From assembly GCA_900095095.1 (NCBI GenBank), contig FMBT01000433.1, positions 47,093 through 111,092 on the forward strand: 64,000 bases of DNA, given 5' to 3'. Positions 12,241-21,874 of the stretch are shown piece after piece. The notes beneath the pieces were generated by a model. That model was not told the origin of the DNA and made no database searches. It was given only the letters and a program-made list of their open reading frames with translations. How positions within the stretch are numbered: position 1 is the first letter of the stretch; each line of letters opens with the position of its first letter. A program made the position numbers and the translations under genes. This DNA is from Fragilariopsis cylindrus CCMP1102 (lineage: Eukaryota; Bacillariophyta; Bacillariophyceae; Bacillariales; Bacillariaceae).

Positions 12241-13604
12241 GATTGTTATCTTGTAAGTGGTATTGCTGTATTGTTCTACTACTGTAGATGTAGTAATACT
12301 ACTCTTAACATTAAAATGTAGTAAGAAAGTGGTCTGTTTATTATTGTACACTGTAAAAGTTTTATGATGATGTTTATGGAATCGAATCTTCCTCTGCTTG
12401 ATTATTATGATGAATCGTTTGAAATGTGAGAAAATGCACACACTGTAGTACAGTCGTAATACGAACTGAAACACCCAACAAACTCAACAAACACCCAACA
12501 AACTCAACAACAATCAATTCATAGCAACATTAACATCACACCCAACGCACAAAAAGAAAGATCCAATTCGGACTCGTGCGAAAACACAATACTGTACACA
12601 AGTGTACTGTGCAATGTTCCTTCAAGTACTTCAGTGCCTTAAGTACATACAAAAGTGAGCGCGAAGATCTTTTGTAGGGATGCGTTTTTCGAGATCGTGC
12701 TCATCACGCGTATGTAAAAGGCGGAGTATAAATTAAAAAAATGTCATTCGGTAATGGCAAAGAAAGATCTCCGTACCGCTCTATGGAACTTTAGTATCAC
12801 TCGTATTAAATAGTGACAACTCTGCTTGTTAGTAAAATACATCGCTCGTCGCTAGTCGCTGTTGATGTTGATGTCGATGTTGATGATGAAGATGATTTCA
12901 TTCGATGATGTTCCAATAGGCCCTTTTGCCTTGATTAATGGATCAGCCAGTCATACTTAATCTCTTTCAGTAAATTAATTCAACTTCATCTAGTACTTTT
13001 ATTTAATAGAATTCTTCAATGAAGCCCTACTGAGATAATAATTTACTGTACATTGGATCATCATGAGTGTGTTCCCATATACAATTATCCTTGCAAGATG
13101 ACATGGATCAATCCCATCAAGATTGGCATCGCTCATTCACCACCCACCCAGTCATACTTAACGTGCACCTTTCCATATATCCAAACGCACACCTTTCTTT
13201 TTGGTAGGAAAAGGTCGTGGAGGAATAGGGAAAGGATAGGATTTTCGATCTATACTGGATGAATATGAACATACCCTACAATAGTATGGCACATACATGT
13301 TGTAGGCAATACTTATATCCTATTGTATAATAGGTAGTAGTAGTGTATACTGTAAATATAATGTAGATTTTTTCTTAAAACAATTTAACATTGTATTATT
13401 AACATTAGTAAGTAAGTCTTTCTGCCTACCTGCCTGTGCTGCTGTGTGGTATATTTTCTTTCGTTCCCCCCTTCATTTTTTTCTTTCTTTTGTTCTCCTC
13501 CTACCGTAATGACTTTTTATTTCTACTAGTATAATTGAGTTGAGTGGTGGCATGATTACAGTAGTAAATAATTTCATTTTATTTTTGGTGGTTGTTTTGT
13601 GTTA
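12241..13604. other. Intergenic DNA: ferric reductase promoter side and coiled-coil gene 3' side
   Basis: This 1.36 kb stretch should contain the 5' UTR and promoter of the ferric reductase (which reads away to the left) and the 3' UTR of the 13.6-14.9 kb gene. A 20-bp unit, ACACCCAACAAACTCAACAA, is repeated directly at about 12470-12510. I see no gene and no recognisable iron-response element. Confidence 0.4.
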
Positions 13605-14909
13605 TTATTTTGATTTTGATTCCTCTTTCGACAATGATAACATATCTTTAATTGTATTTAAACCATCATTCGCATTAGCATTCGCATTAGCATTAGCATT
13701 ATCATTTAATGATAGACCTAATTGTTTCTTATCCTGTTCGTATGTTTCCTTCATTGATAATGGTTTTAATCGTTTATTACTACTTCCATTATTGTGGTCT
13801 TGTTGTTCAAAATCAAAATGATCATCGTCCCCATCTCCTTCTACGCCATCTTTCCCATGCCCATTATTGCTATGTTTCTTTGTAGTTGTTGTAGTATCTA
13901 ATTTTTGGATCATATTTTTTGCTTCATCTGCTAATCTACCAATAGTATTCCCATCTGTAACAACCTTCGATACAACATTGTTTGCGTTTGCGTTTGCGTT
14001 TGTGTCTGTAGCAGTAGCAGTAGTAGCAGTTTTAGTTATTTCATTGACATATACTTCAGCACGTGTTGTGGATTCTTGTAAAACTAATAATTCATTTCTT
14101 TCCTTACGTATTAATTCTAATTGTTTTTGAAGTGTGGATACTTCATTCATAAGATTGGATACTTCGATTGATGATGGTAATTCATTTTTCGAACGAATAA
14201 TTATTGTTGTTGGAGAATGATCCTTTTCTTCTGCGTGTTGTTCTTCTTGTTCATTCCTTTTTTGTTGTTCTTGTTCGTGTTCGGACGATGATGATGCACC
14301 AGTAGTTATAGCGGAAACAATCCGTTTCCGACGTGCCGGTAAATGTTTTTTTAATGTAAAGAGATGATGAGCACAATAGGATTCTAAGACATCCACATTC
14401 CGTAGAAATTTATAATTTAATGTCTGACATAAATTGTGTTTTGGTGTAGTACTAGTATATGTATCTGATGCTGTCTTCTTTGCATCGTTCTCGTTCGTCT
14501 CTGCTTGGTGATCATCATCCTGTTTCTTCTCTTGTTGTTTCGCAGTATTAGTAGCAGTAGTGGCAGTAGCAGTACTACTTTTACGATAACAGTCATCATC
14601 CAGAAGTGGAAGTGAATCAACACCATTCCGGATAGCAATAGTAATTTGTTCAGCTAATACATCCGCTAATTCTTTATTTAATGTACCATAAACAACCTGA
14701 TCTTGTTCTGATAATAAGGATAGTGATAATGATGATGAGGTGTTTGATGTTGATGATGCTGCGGTGGTTGATGTTGATGTTGTTGCTGCGGTGGTGGTTG
14801 CTGCTGCGGTTAATGTTGCTGCTGATGTTGCAGCTGCGATTGCACTACTTGTATGATCAGTATCATCCTTCATAATTTCCGTGCTACTAGCTGCTGGCGA
14901 TGATTCCAT
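13605..14909 (-). CDS. Low-complexity coiled-coil protein, possibly Mis12-like kinetochore subunit
   Basis: Single exon of 434 codons with an ATG at 14909. Residues 1-62 are Ala/Ser/Thr runs. A helical block follows (LNKELADVLAEQITIAIRNG), then after a Gln/Lys/Asp-rich linker a second one containing LNYKFLRNVDVLESYCAHHL and KHLPARRKRI. A heptad-like segment near residues 247-290 (VSTLQKQLELIRKERNELL) predicts a coiled coil. The C-terminus has an ANANANAN run and a weak acidic helix. The order (N-terminal helix pair, a phenylalanine- and leucine-rich segment, then a coiled coil) recalls Mis12 of the kinetochore MIND complex, but this is only a resemblance noticed by eye. It could equally be another coiled-coil protein. 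There are no frame breaks. Confidence 0.6.
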   Translation of the reverse strand: MESSPAASSTEIMKDDTDHTSSAIAAATSAATLTAAATTTAATTSTSTTAASSTSNTSSSLSLSLLSEQDQVVYGTLNKELADVLAEQITIAIRNGVDSLPLLDDDCYRKSSTATATTATNTAKQQEKKQDDDHQAETNENDAKKTASDTYTSTTPKHNLCQTLNYKFLRNVDVLESYCAHHLFTLKKHLPARRKRIVSAITTGASSSSEHEQEQQKRNEQEEQHAEEKDHSPTTIIIRSKNELPSSIEVSNLMNEVSTLQKQLELIRKERNELLVLQESTTRAEVYVNEITKTATTATATDTNANANANNVVSKVVTDGNTIGRLADEAKNMIQKLDTTTTTKKHSNNGHGKDGVEGDGDDDHFDFEQQDHNNGSSNKRLKPLSMKETYEQDKKQLGLSLNDNANANANANANDGLNTIKDMLSLSKEESKSK

Positions 14910-15029
14910 TCGATTATGATTTTGATTTTGATTTTGATTTTATTTCTGATTTTGATTTTGATTTAGTGTACAGTCAACAATTACGTTATGTTGTCGGTGG
15001 TGGTGTCGCTTCGATTTGATTTGATTCGG

Positions 15030-15363
15030 TCAGGGATGGACGGAGTTAAATTTAAGTTTTAAATTATTTTCGTTGGCGTTTTCTATTGTTTTATTGTTGG
15101 CCTGGAATGTTGCTGCCTCTGTTGCTTGCTCTAGCTGTTCTACTGTAAGCAATGATGCGTTGTTGATCGTCGTGGGTTGCTTTTCTTCTTCTTGTTTGCT
15201 GCTTGGTGCCCTGCCAATTATTTTTTTGAAATTGATCAAAGAACAGCATTGCGCGAGCGAGCGAGTTAATTTGAAAGATAGTAGGAACATACCAAAATTT
15301 ACTATACGCTATACCATCATACCGTATGAGAAGGATTCCTATCGCCATACAAAAAACAGGCAT
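15030..15363 (-). CDS. Small single-span membrane protein, two exons (hypothetical)
   Basis: Exons 15363-15293 and 15210-15030 join in frame to an 83-aa protein. The intron (82 bp) starts GTATGT and ends TTGGCAG. The start is the ATG at 15363; an in-frame TGA lies just upstream. The N-terminus is hydrophobic (MPVFCMAIGILLIRYDGIAY), so it could be a membrane anchor or a mitochondrial or ER small subunit. After the splice comes a charged, Gln/Glu/Asn-rich tail with EQLEQATEAATFQ. It lies about 120 bp upstream of the 13.6-14.9 kb gene on the same strand. I do not recognise the family. The clean splice phase and plausible peptide support it; the short length leaves room for error. Confidence 0.42.
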
Positions 15364-16982
15364 ATATGATCAGTTGTATGATACTTCAAGTAGTAATTAA
15401 GGGGTGATAAGGCCCTACAGAGTTACTTGTTACGCAAAAATCGCTAAACAGTGTGTGTGATTGTGTGATGTAGTGTGTGTGAATTTTCTTACATTCTTCT
15501 TGAAACTGGTATATAGTTAGTAGATAGAGCAGCGAACAATATATTTTTGATGATGCTTGCCACCAGCTAGCCAGCTAGTCGAACAAGCGTAGCCACCATG
15601 CAATATTCTTAATCATTCGATACTAATACGACACTCCATGCAGACTAATAAGTTATAATAAAATCCATCCCATAATGATACTTAATAAGATGTTGAAAAA
15701 TCATTAGATCGCAGAGGTAACATTTGGAAAACCAATATGTCTGATTTGTACTGTATAATAGTAGAATCTTCAGAGAGTGGTATTCAGTTAGGTTAGTTCC
15801 GTACAAAAATCCAAGGATCTCTCGTACTAAGACGATACTGACAGAAAAATACGCACCGAGATGTTATTTTAGTGCTATGGAAAAATACTGGTATAATTGT
15901 GATGGTATGGTAGGGATACGTTTCATTGATTATTTTACTACAAATTGCAAGTAACTATGTCACTGTAAAACGATGTAATATTCAGATCCTAGTAAGAAGT
16001 ACTGTAGAAGAATAGTTTTTTTGTTTAATTTTTTTTTTTAATAATTTACAATTTTTTTTATTTTTTAAGAATCAATCGAAATCCAAAAGAGAGTGCATTG
16101 ATTACAGGTAAATGATTGTACCCGGCCATTCATCTATCACGATGTTTGTACATAAATTCGTTGGAAATACCATCTTCTTCGTTGCTTCAGTCTACTGCTG
16201 TCCAAAATACATTTCTTCGAATGGGATATTATTATTATTTGGTAAAAAAAAAGTCTTTTTGTAGATCGTTTCAGCCATTTTGGCCTAGTGCATGTAAATC
16301 ATGAATATGGGTCGGTGTGGATCGTTACGAAGGGGTGGGTTCTTTTGCTTTAAGCCACCTCCATCATTCCCCACACGCATTCGATAGCTGTGTCAACCAG
16401 ATGCGTACATCCGTTCACAGGTTCCTATCTTATTTTTCCCTCATAAAACATGTACAAACGGGGCCGTCCCCCTTACACTAATCAAACGATCATACTCATA
16501 CTTTGTTAAACCAATAATAATAACAACCACCCAAAAAAATATCTCCCCATACAATGCGTTCGTTACGTAGTTCATGTGAGTAGCGATATATAAATCCTCC
16601 GACAAGGCCACAAATGAATGGGTCCAAATTGTCGAAGCGTATATCTTAACAGTATCCAATCTCATAAGCAAAAGCCATTACAGCCGCCATGACGATGAAT
16701 ACTGCCTACCACACATGCCGAAACCTTCTCACTAAATAACTGAACCATGTCGGTTACGTGAAAAGCGAATCGTTTTAAAACGTACGGGCACCGATCCGAA
16801 AGAGAACCGAACATTCAACATCAACCAAAAACTAAAAAGAAAATCCATCCCAACCGAAAATAAACACTTCATCATCAAAATAAATTAACCATCGAACACC
16901 ATAATCCCATCATCCCTTTCCTCCGTTCTAATTGGAAAAGAATGTGATTCGTTGCACTACCCCCCATATCGTTGTCTTCCCC
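15364..16982. other. Gene-poor intergenic DNA
   Basis: A 1.6 kb AT-rich stretch upstream of the small membrane protein and downstream of the RING gene. A 75-codon open frame on the minus strand (16665-16441) contains one hydrophobic stretch (FFWVVVIIIGL) but lacks family features, so it is not called. Poly-T and poly-A runs lie near 16015-16065. Confidence 0.4.
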
Positions 16983-18464
16983 TTAAGCCAATCGAGATAG
17001 TCTTCGGTATTTCTGTAGACACTGCTCGACTTGAACTGATCCTTGGCTTTGGGCTTCTATAATTTCCTTTTGCGCGTTTTCTGTTTGAGTCTCAAAAATT
17101 GCGTACCATGTATCCTGTGCAGAATCTTGCCTCGACGGAGGAAAACGTGCCCTATATTGATAAGGATCTGGCATTTCATATGCAGTTCGAATCATAACCT
17201 CAAATATCTGTGCGTGTTGATCGTTTAACGGACCGTATGCTCCACTATCTTGATTTGCTCGTATATGCTCGATATATTGTTGTAATGAAAAAGATCGTCC
17301 ATTCCGATGCCATTCTTCCATTTTGAATTGCATGGATTCTAATTCGACTTCAAGTTGGACTGTATACCATCCCAAACCCTGTTCAATAAAAGGTGACTCA
17401 ATCCCGACACGTCGACTGTTATGATCTTTCAATTGTGTCGTTTTTGTTTCGTTGTTATGCATGCACGTTGTAGTGATTTCGTGAAATTTCTCCCGGCAAT
17501 ATGGACATGTGTTGGATTTTTCCGTCCCCCATTTGAGAATACATTCATAACAAAAACGATGATCACACCCACAGTCGATCTTCGCTGCATCTTGACCTGT
17601 CACTTCGAGGCAAATGCAGCACGTGTCGTTGTTGCTGTCGTCGTTGCTGTCGGTGTTGCTGTGACAGGATGATGTCGTCGTCGTCGTCGTTGTTGTCGCT
17701 TGTGTTGATGCTGCTGCTGCTGCTGGGAGAACATCGATGTGCAGTCTTGCTCGAGCCAGAAATCCACGTATATGTTTTTGAATACGAACAGTGGAAGTTT
17801 TCTTTTGTTGTACTTCAGCTGCTGCGAGATAACTTCGAGTCAGGAATCCACGTGCAAGTTTTTGAATACGAACAACACCATAATGGACTTTCACAATAGC
17901 TGTACCTGAAACCTTTCTCCGTTTCTTCTTTGAAGGTAAGGAAGAAGAAGACGGAGATGGCGAAGTAGCGGGAATTGATGGGAATATCAATCGTGTTGCC
18001 GTGACGATAGCTCCTTCAACTAGAGTACCACCTTGATCGTTGTCATCAGAAATTTTTCTCTTTTCGGAAGGACGGCGGCGACGACGAGTAACTTCTTGCA
18101 CCTTGATTTTCTTCTTCTTGGGCATTAACAGATCGTGATCGTGGTCGATGTCATTGATTTCGACAATAAGATCTCTCTTCTTGCTCTTCTTCTTTTTCTT
18201 CGCCTCAATTTCGAGAAAATACTTCTCCTTCCGGTCAATAGTTGTGAAGGTCGATGCTAGAATAACACCTCGAAGTAGCGAGCTAATTTCAAGATTAGCA
18301 GCTATCAATGCTTCGGCACCCTGCCGAGCTTTGAGGACACCATCAAGGCCATTTTCGAAGTACATAAACGACGACGACTTTACTGTTCCGTTGCTATCTG
18401 CTTCTGGGTCTACACGTTCCCAATTGGGATCGTTGCATTTGTAGAGGACGATGGTAGGAGACAT
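16983..18464 (-). CDS. RING-finger protein with two IQ motifs (probable E3 ubiquitin ligase)
   Basis: A 493-aa protein from the ATG at 18464; the frame is open further upstream but has no earlier ATG. Basic, nuclear-localisation-like Lys/Arg runs lie at residues 89-97, 116-136 and 179-184. Two IQ-type calmodulin-binding motifs follow (VVRIQKLARGFLTRSYL near 197-213 and TVRIQKHIRGFLARARL near 225-241). A C3HC4 RING is at about 282-323 with the order CCIC, CGCDHRFCYEC, CPYC, all zinc ligands present. The C-terminal 170 residues are mixed helical with no recognised domain. RING domains recruit E2 enzymes; the IQ pair suggests calcium/calmodulin control, which is inference. There are no frame breaks and no introns. 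Confidence 0.8.
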   Translation of the reverse strand: MSPTIVLYKCNDPNWERVDPEADSNGTVKSSSFMYFENGLDGVLKARQGAEALIAANLEISSLLRGVILASTFTTIDRKEKYFLEIEAKKKKKSKKRDLIVEINDIDHDHDLLMPKKKKIKVQEVTRRRRRPSEKRKISDDNDQGGTLVEGAIVTATRLIFPSIPATSPSPSSSSLPSKKKRRKVSGTAIVKVHYGVVRIQKLARGFLTRSYLAAAEVQQKKTSTVRIQKHIRGFLARARLHIDVLPAAAAASTQATTTTTTTTSSCHSNTDSNDDSNNDTCCICLEVTGQDAAKIDCGCDHRFCYECILKWGTEKSNTCPYCREKFHEITTTCMHNNETKTTQLKDHNSRRVGIESPFIEQGLGWYTVQLEVELESMQFKMEEWHRNGRSFSLQQYIEHIRANQDSGAYGPLNDQHAQIFEVMIRTAYEMPDPYQYRARFPPSRQDSAQDTWYAIFETQTENAQKEIIEAQSQGSVQVEQCLQKYRRLSRLA

Positions 18465-19093
18465 CTTGAAGAAGCTGTCTTTGCTGATGTTGTTGCTATT
18501 ACTATTGCTGTTGTTAAGGTCAAAGTCAAAGCAATACAAAACAAACAATCGAAATGAAAATTATGTGATTTTTATGTTCACGATTATGTTTGTACCGTAC
18601 TGTACATCCTTCAGCTAACGCTTAGTTCCTACGCGCTACAGTATGGCGAGGAAAATTAGACGATAAAAGCGTGTTGAACCCTTCAAAGAAAAAAAAGAAG
18701 CTTAGATTTTAAGGGTTCCTCGCTCTTAAGCGTCAGCAGCAATTAGTTTTAGCTGGTTTTATTGTTTTTAACTAAACACGACTAAACAAAAAAAGGAAAG
18801 ATGTGATTTTTTTTGTTACGATTGCTTGGCGATCGAAACAGACTAAAGAAACGTATAATATGTTTCTGTTTCTCTTATCATTCTCGAATAAAACCAACAG
18901 CAATGCAAACCAATTTCCTACGTAGTACTTACTAGTATGTAGTACAATTTTGGTTCCATATGGGAAAGTCCTTCACTTCGTCGATGAGTACGCTCATGCA
19001 ATAAGGATCATAACATAAAATTATCTCACTTGCAAAACAACAACTTAACAACTTAACAACTTAACAACTAGATCTCGCAAAAGACAACGAAAA
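18465..19093. other. Divergent promoter region between the RING gene and the Ala-rich gene
   Basis: The two flanking genes start from this 629-bp stretch in opposite directions. A TTAACAACT unit is repeated just before the start of the right-hand gene (about 19046-19072). No other control element is recognisable. Confidence 0.4.
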
Positions 19094-19768
19094 ATGTACT
19101 CTACTAACAATAACAACAACGAATGTGTAGTGATTGGTATTACTGGAGGTAACACTTTCTGCATTAGCTGTGTCAATCAATGTGGAAGTTGTCATAGACA
19201 ACATGGTTTTGTTTATAATATCAATCGTGAGGCATGCGAGTTGAAAAGAGATAACTATAAGGATGATAGAAGCATCCTCAAGCTCAATGAAGAGGAGAAA
19301 AAGAAGAAGATCCCGGTCCCAGTTACAGTCCCAGTACCTACTCCCGCTACAGCAGCAGCGGCAGAAGCCGAAGCATTGGCAGAAGCTATCGCTGCTCAAG
19401 CACGTCGTCGCCACTATGAAGAAGCAGCCACCGCAGAAGCAGCAGCAGCAGCAGCAGCAGTAGCCGAAGCATTGGCAGAAGCTATCGCTGCTCAAGCACG
19501 TCGTCGCCACGATGAAGAAGCAGCCACCGCAGAAGCAGCAGCAGCAGCAGCAGCAACAGCATCAGATTTGGACGTCCTCATTCCTAAATTTGCAACAATG
19601 CAAATTACTACAAGCGAGGATTTGCTTATGGAAAAGCGAATGGTAACTACCGCATTATTTGAAGAATTCATCCAAAAACCCCCTACTTCCTATAGTAAAA
19701 GTCTGAAAAATGACCGACGACTAGAACGACGAGGTGTACAACGTTACATATTATTATACCTCAATTAA
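19094..19768 (+). CDS. Ala-rich protein with Cys cluster and duplicated 32-residue unit (hypothetical)
   Basis: 224 aa, ATG at 19094. The N-terminus has a small Cys cluster (CISCVNQCGSCHRQHG, residues about 23-38) that could bind a metal. The middle carries two nearly identical 32-residue units, each with EALAEAIAAQARRRH followed by EEAATAEAAAAA; this predicts a long charged Ala-rich helix. The C-terminal 60 residues are mixed and end with an Arg-rich stretch (RRLERRGVQRY). No known family is recognised. The gene ends 38 bp before the convergent stop codon of the next gene, so their 3' UTRs probably overlap. Confidence 0.6.
   Translation: MYSTNNNNNECVVIGITGGNTFCISCVNQCGSCHRQHGFVYNINREACELKRDNYKDDRSILKLNEEEKKKKIPVPVTVPVPTPATAAAAEAEALAEAIAAQARRRHYEEAATAEAAAAAAAVAEALAEAIAAQARRRHDEEAATAEAAAAAAATASDLDVLIPKFATMQITTSEDLLMEKRMVTTALFEEFIQKPPTSYSKSLKNDRRLERRGVQRYILLYLN
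19367..19558 (+). repeat. Two tandem 96-bp coding repeats
   Basis: The unit begins GCCGAAGCATTGGC at 19367 and again at 19463, giving a period of 96 bp (32 codons), so the reading frame is kept. The copies are nearly identical, which points to recent duplication. Each ends in a GCA run. Confidence 0.85.
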
Positions 19769-19806
19769 TTGCATTCTTTACTTTTAGAATTTATTTAAAT
19801 AATTAA

Positions 19807-21195
19807 TTAAATATACTTATCATATATACGTTCAAATAATTGTTTTGCTATAACATCATCTTTTTTAGGATCATCATATACAACATGTAATATCACTTCA
19901 ATTTTTGATTTTTCTATTTCATGCAAAGATCGAAATCTACGATGTACTGTTAATGTATATTTTTCATCATCTTGACGTTTAATATTTTTTATACCACAAA
20001 TGGTACCAGTATTAGGACCATTACTACTACTACTGCTACTACTTCGTTTCTTTTTATTATTACTATCAATTTCTTCAACAATTGAATACGTTTCATTGTC
20101 ACAGTCATTATCATCCTCTTCATCTATACTGTTACTACTACTTGTTGATTTATTTTGAATCAATCGCTTCACTTTTGATGCACGTAAATTCCCACCTTTA
20201 CTTATATTTGTTTTAATTTCGCGTTTCTTACTAGACAAACTCTTTTTTATCTTATCTAATGTACTACCACGTTTGTTATCTCTTTTCTTATCATTATCAT
20301 TGTCATCGTTGTCATCGTTGCAATCGTTGCCATCGTCTGCTGTAAGAGTACCACTATCCCCACTTGCATAATCATTATCACTACTCGGATTAGCATTATT
20401 AGCAGTTACAGTATCAATATTGGTAGTAGTAGTAGTAGGTTCTGGGTTTGGTTTTAAACCTAATTCTTCCAATGTTAAATAGGTAACAGAATCAGTAAAT
20501 GGTTTACCACGAATTTTTGTGATAATGGATGGTCCATCAATACTATACTCTGTATATGTGTCAACAATACCTTCAATTTTTATTGATAAATTAGATCCAA
20601 TATGAATAATACGATGTATTGGTCTTGATTTCGATGCGATCGATTGAAACATACGTGGTACACCTTGTGTACCTAAAAATGCTTCAAAATTTTCATTTAG
20701 TATTAATTGATAATTTCCTGTCATATCAATTGGTTGTTTTTGTTTTCGTCTTTCATTCTGTTGTTGTTGTTCGTCATCTTGTTGTTGTTCGTTGTCATCA
20801 GCATCGCTTAGAAGAGAACGATCTTTTGTTGTCACCGGTCTACTTGTCGTCGATAGAGACCTTTTTGACGACGACATTAATGATGATGACTTCGATTCAG
20901 CAGACTTATTACTTTTATTATTACTATATATCTTAGATGCAATTAATTCTAAAATTGGATTTATAAATAAATTAAAAAGTCGTATTGTTATATAACTTGA
21001 TACGATTGTGGTATATAAATTCCACCAAGGTGATGATGACATGAGTGTTTCATCAAAACGATTCAGTAATGAGGTTGCTATTGTTGTTAAATAACTCGAC
21101 AAAGAAGAAGAAGAAGAAGTAGAACCCCCAAATCCATACCCAATGGCGAAGGTACCGACAACAACGAATATCAATGATGAAATAATAATCTCCAT
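19807..21195 (-). CDS. Membrane-anchored protein with a calycin (FABP-like) domain
   Basis: 463 aa from the ATG at 21195. Residues 1-24 are a hydrophobic signal anchor (MEIIISSLIFVVVGTFAIGY); a second hydrophobic stretch lies near 60-86. A Gln/Asp-rich linker leads to a segment near residues 157-240 that looks like the first half of an intracellular lipid-binding-protein barrel (MTGNYQLILNENFEAFLGTQ, then IHRIIHIGSNLSIKIEG). A long acidic/basic low-complexity insert follows, and the C-terminus resumes barrel-like strands (KYTLTVHRRF, KIEVILHVVYDD). FABP-like barrels bind fatty acids or retinoids; ligand and compartment here are unknown. The low-complexity stretch between the halves is unusual. 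Family assignment is by eye. Confidence 0.6.
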   Translation of the reverse strand: MEIIISSLIFVVVGTFAIGYGFGGSTSSSSSLSSYLTTIATSLLNRFDETLMSSSPWWNLYTTIVSSYITIRLFNLFINPILELIASKIYSNNKSNKSAESKSSSLMSSSKRSLSTTSRPVTTKDRSLLSDADDNEQQQDDEQQQQNERRKQKQPIDMTGNYQLILNENFEAFLGTQGVPRMFQSIASKSRPIHRIIHIGSNLSIKIEGIVDTYTEYSIDGPSIITKIRGKPFTDSVTYLTLEELGLKPNPEPTTTTTNIDTVTANNANPSSDNDYASGDSGTLTADDGNDCNDDNDDNDNDKKRDNKRGSTLDKIKKSLSSKKREIKTNISKGGNLRASKVKRLIQNKSTSSSNSIDEEDDNDCDNETYSIVEEIDSNNKKKRSSSSSSSNGPNTGTICGIKNIKRQDDEKYTLTVHRRFRSLHEIEKSKIEVILHVVYDDPKKDDVIAKQLFERIYDKYI

Positions 21196-21874
21196 CTTCT
21201 TTTGTTTGTTTTTTGTTCTTCGTTTTTGGTGTTTCCTATTGTAGTAAGATTTTAAGATTGAAAACAGAAACTGCGAATACCCAAGGCGTTGCTGCTTTGG
21301 TTTTCTCCACCAGTGTATTAATACAAAGTCATTCAGTGCCAAGAACTTTGTTGTTGTCTATTATTTGGTGGCTTGATCTTTGTGTTGAAGATGAGATAAG
21401 CTAGGAGATCGTCATGTGAAGAAACAAGAACACATCACAACATACCGGTACTTATGTGAAGATTTTTGTGGTTTCTTCGAACAACATGTGTTTTGGGGAC
21501 AGTTTTGATTGATTTGGGGGAGATACCACACTTCAAAGATATGTATCATATATATAAATGCATAGTATGGTATATACAATACATATATTCGGTACAACTG
21601 TGTGTACGAGGAATGAATCATCTAATCGTGAATCAAGCATCAAGCCTTCAAGGAAGCAGATGAGCGAAATATCATTCGCTGTCTGGTGCACTAGAGGTTA
21701 CGCCGTATTTAAAAAAAAAAAAAAAATTGCGAAGAAAGAAGAAAGATCGTGCTCTGTATTGGCATTCGATGACAGCAGTAACAAATTTGTCAGAGTGATT
21801 ACATATAAAAGAGAAGAAAGCATCAAACCAACCATACCATTTATCATAACATCTACCTACTGCAGGTAGTTATC
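21196..21874. other. Divergent intergenic region before the SulP transporter
   Basis: 679 bp between two divergently read genes; it should contain both promoters. A run of 15 or so A residues lies near 21711. No control element is recognised. Confidence 0.4.
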
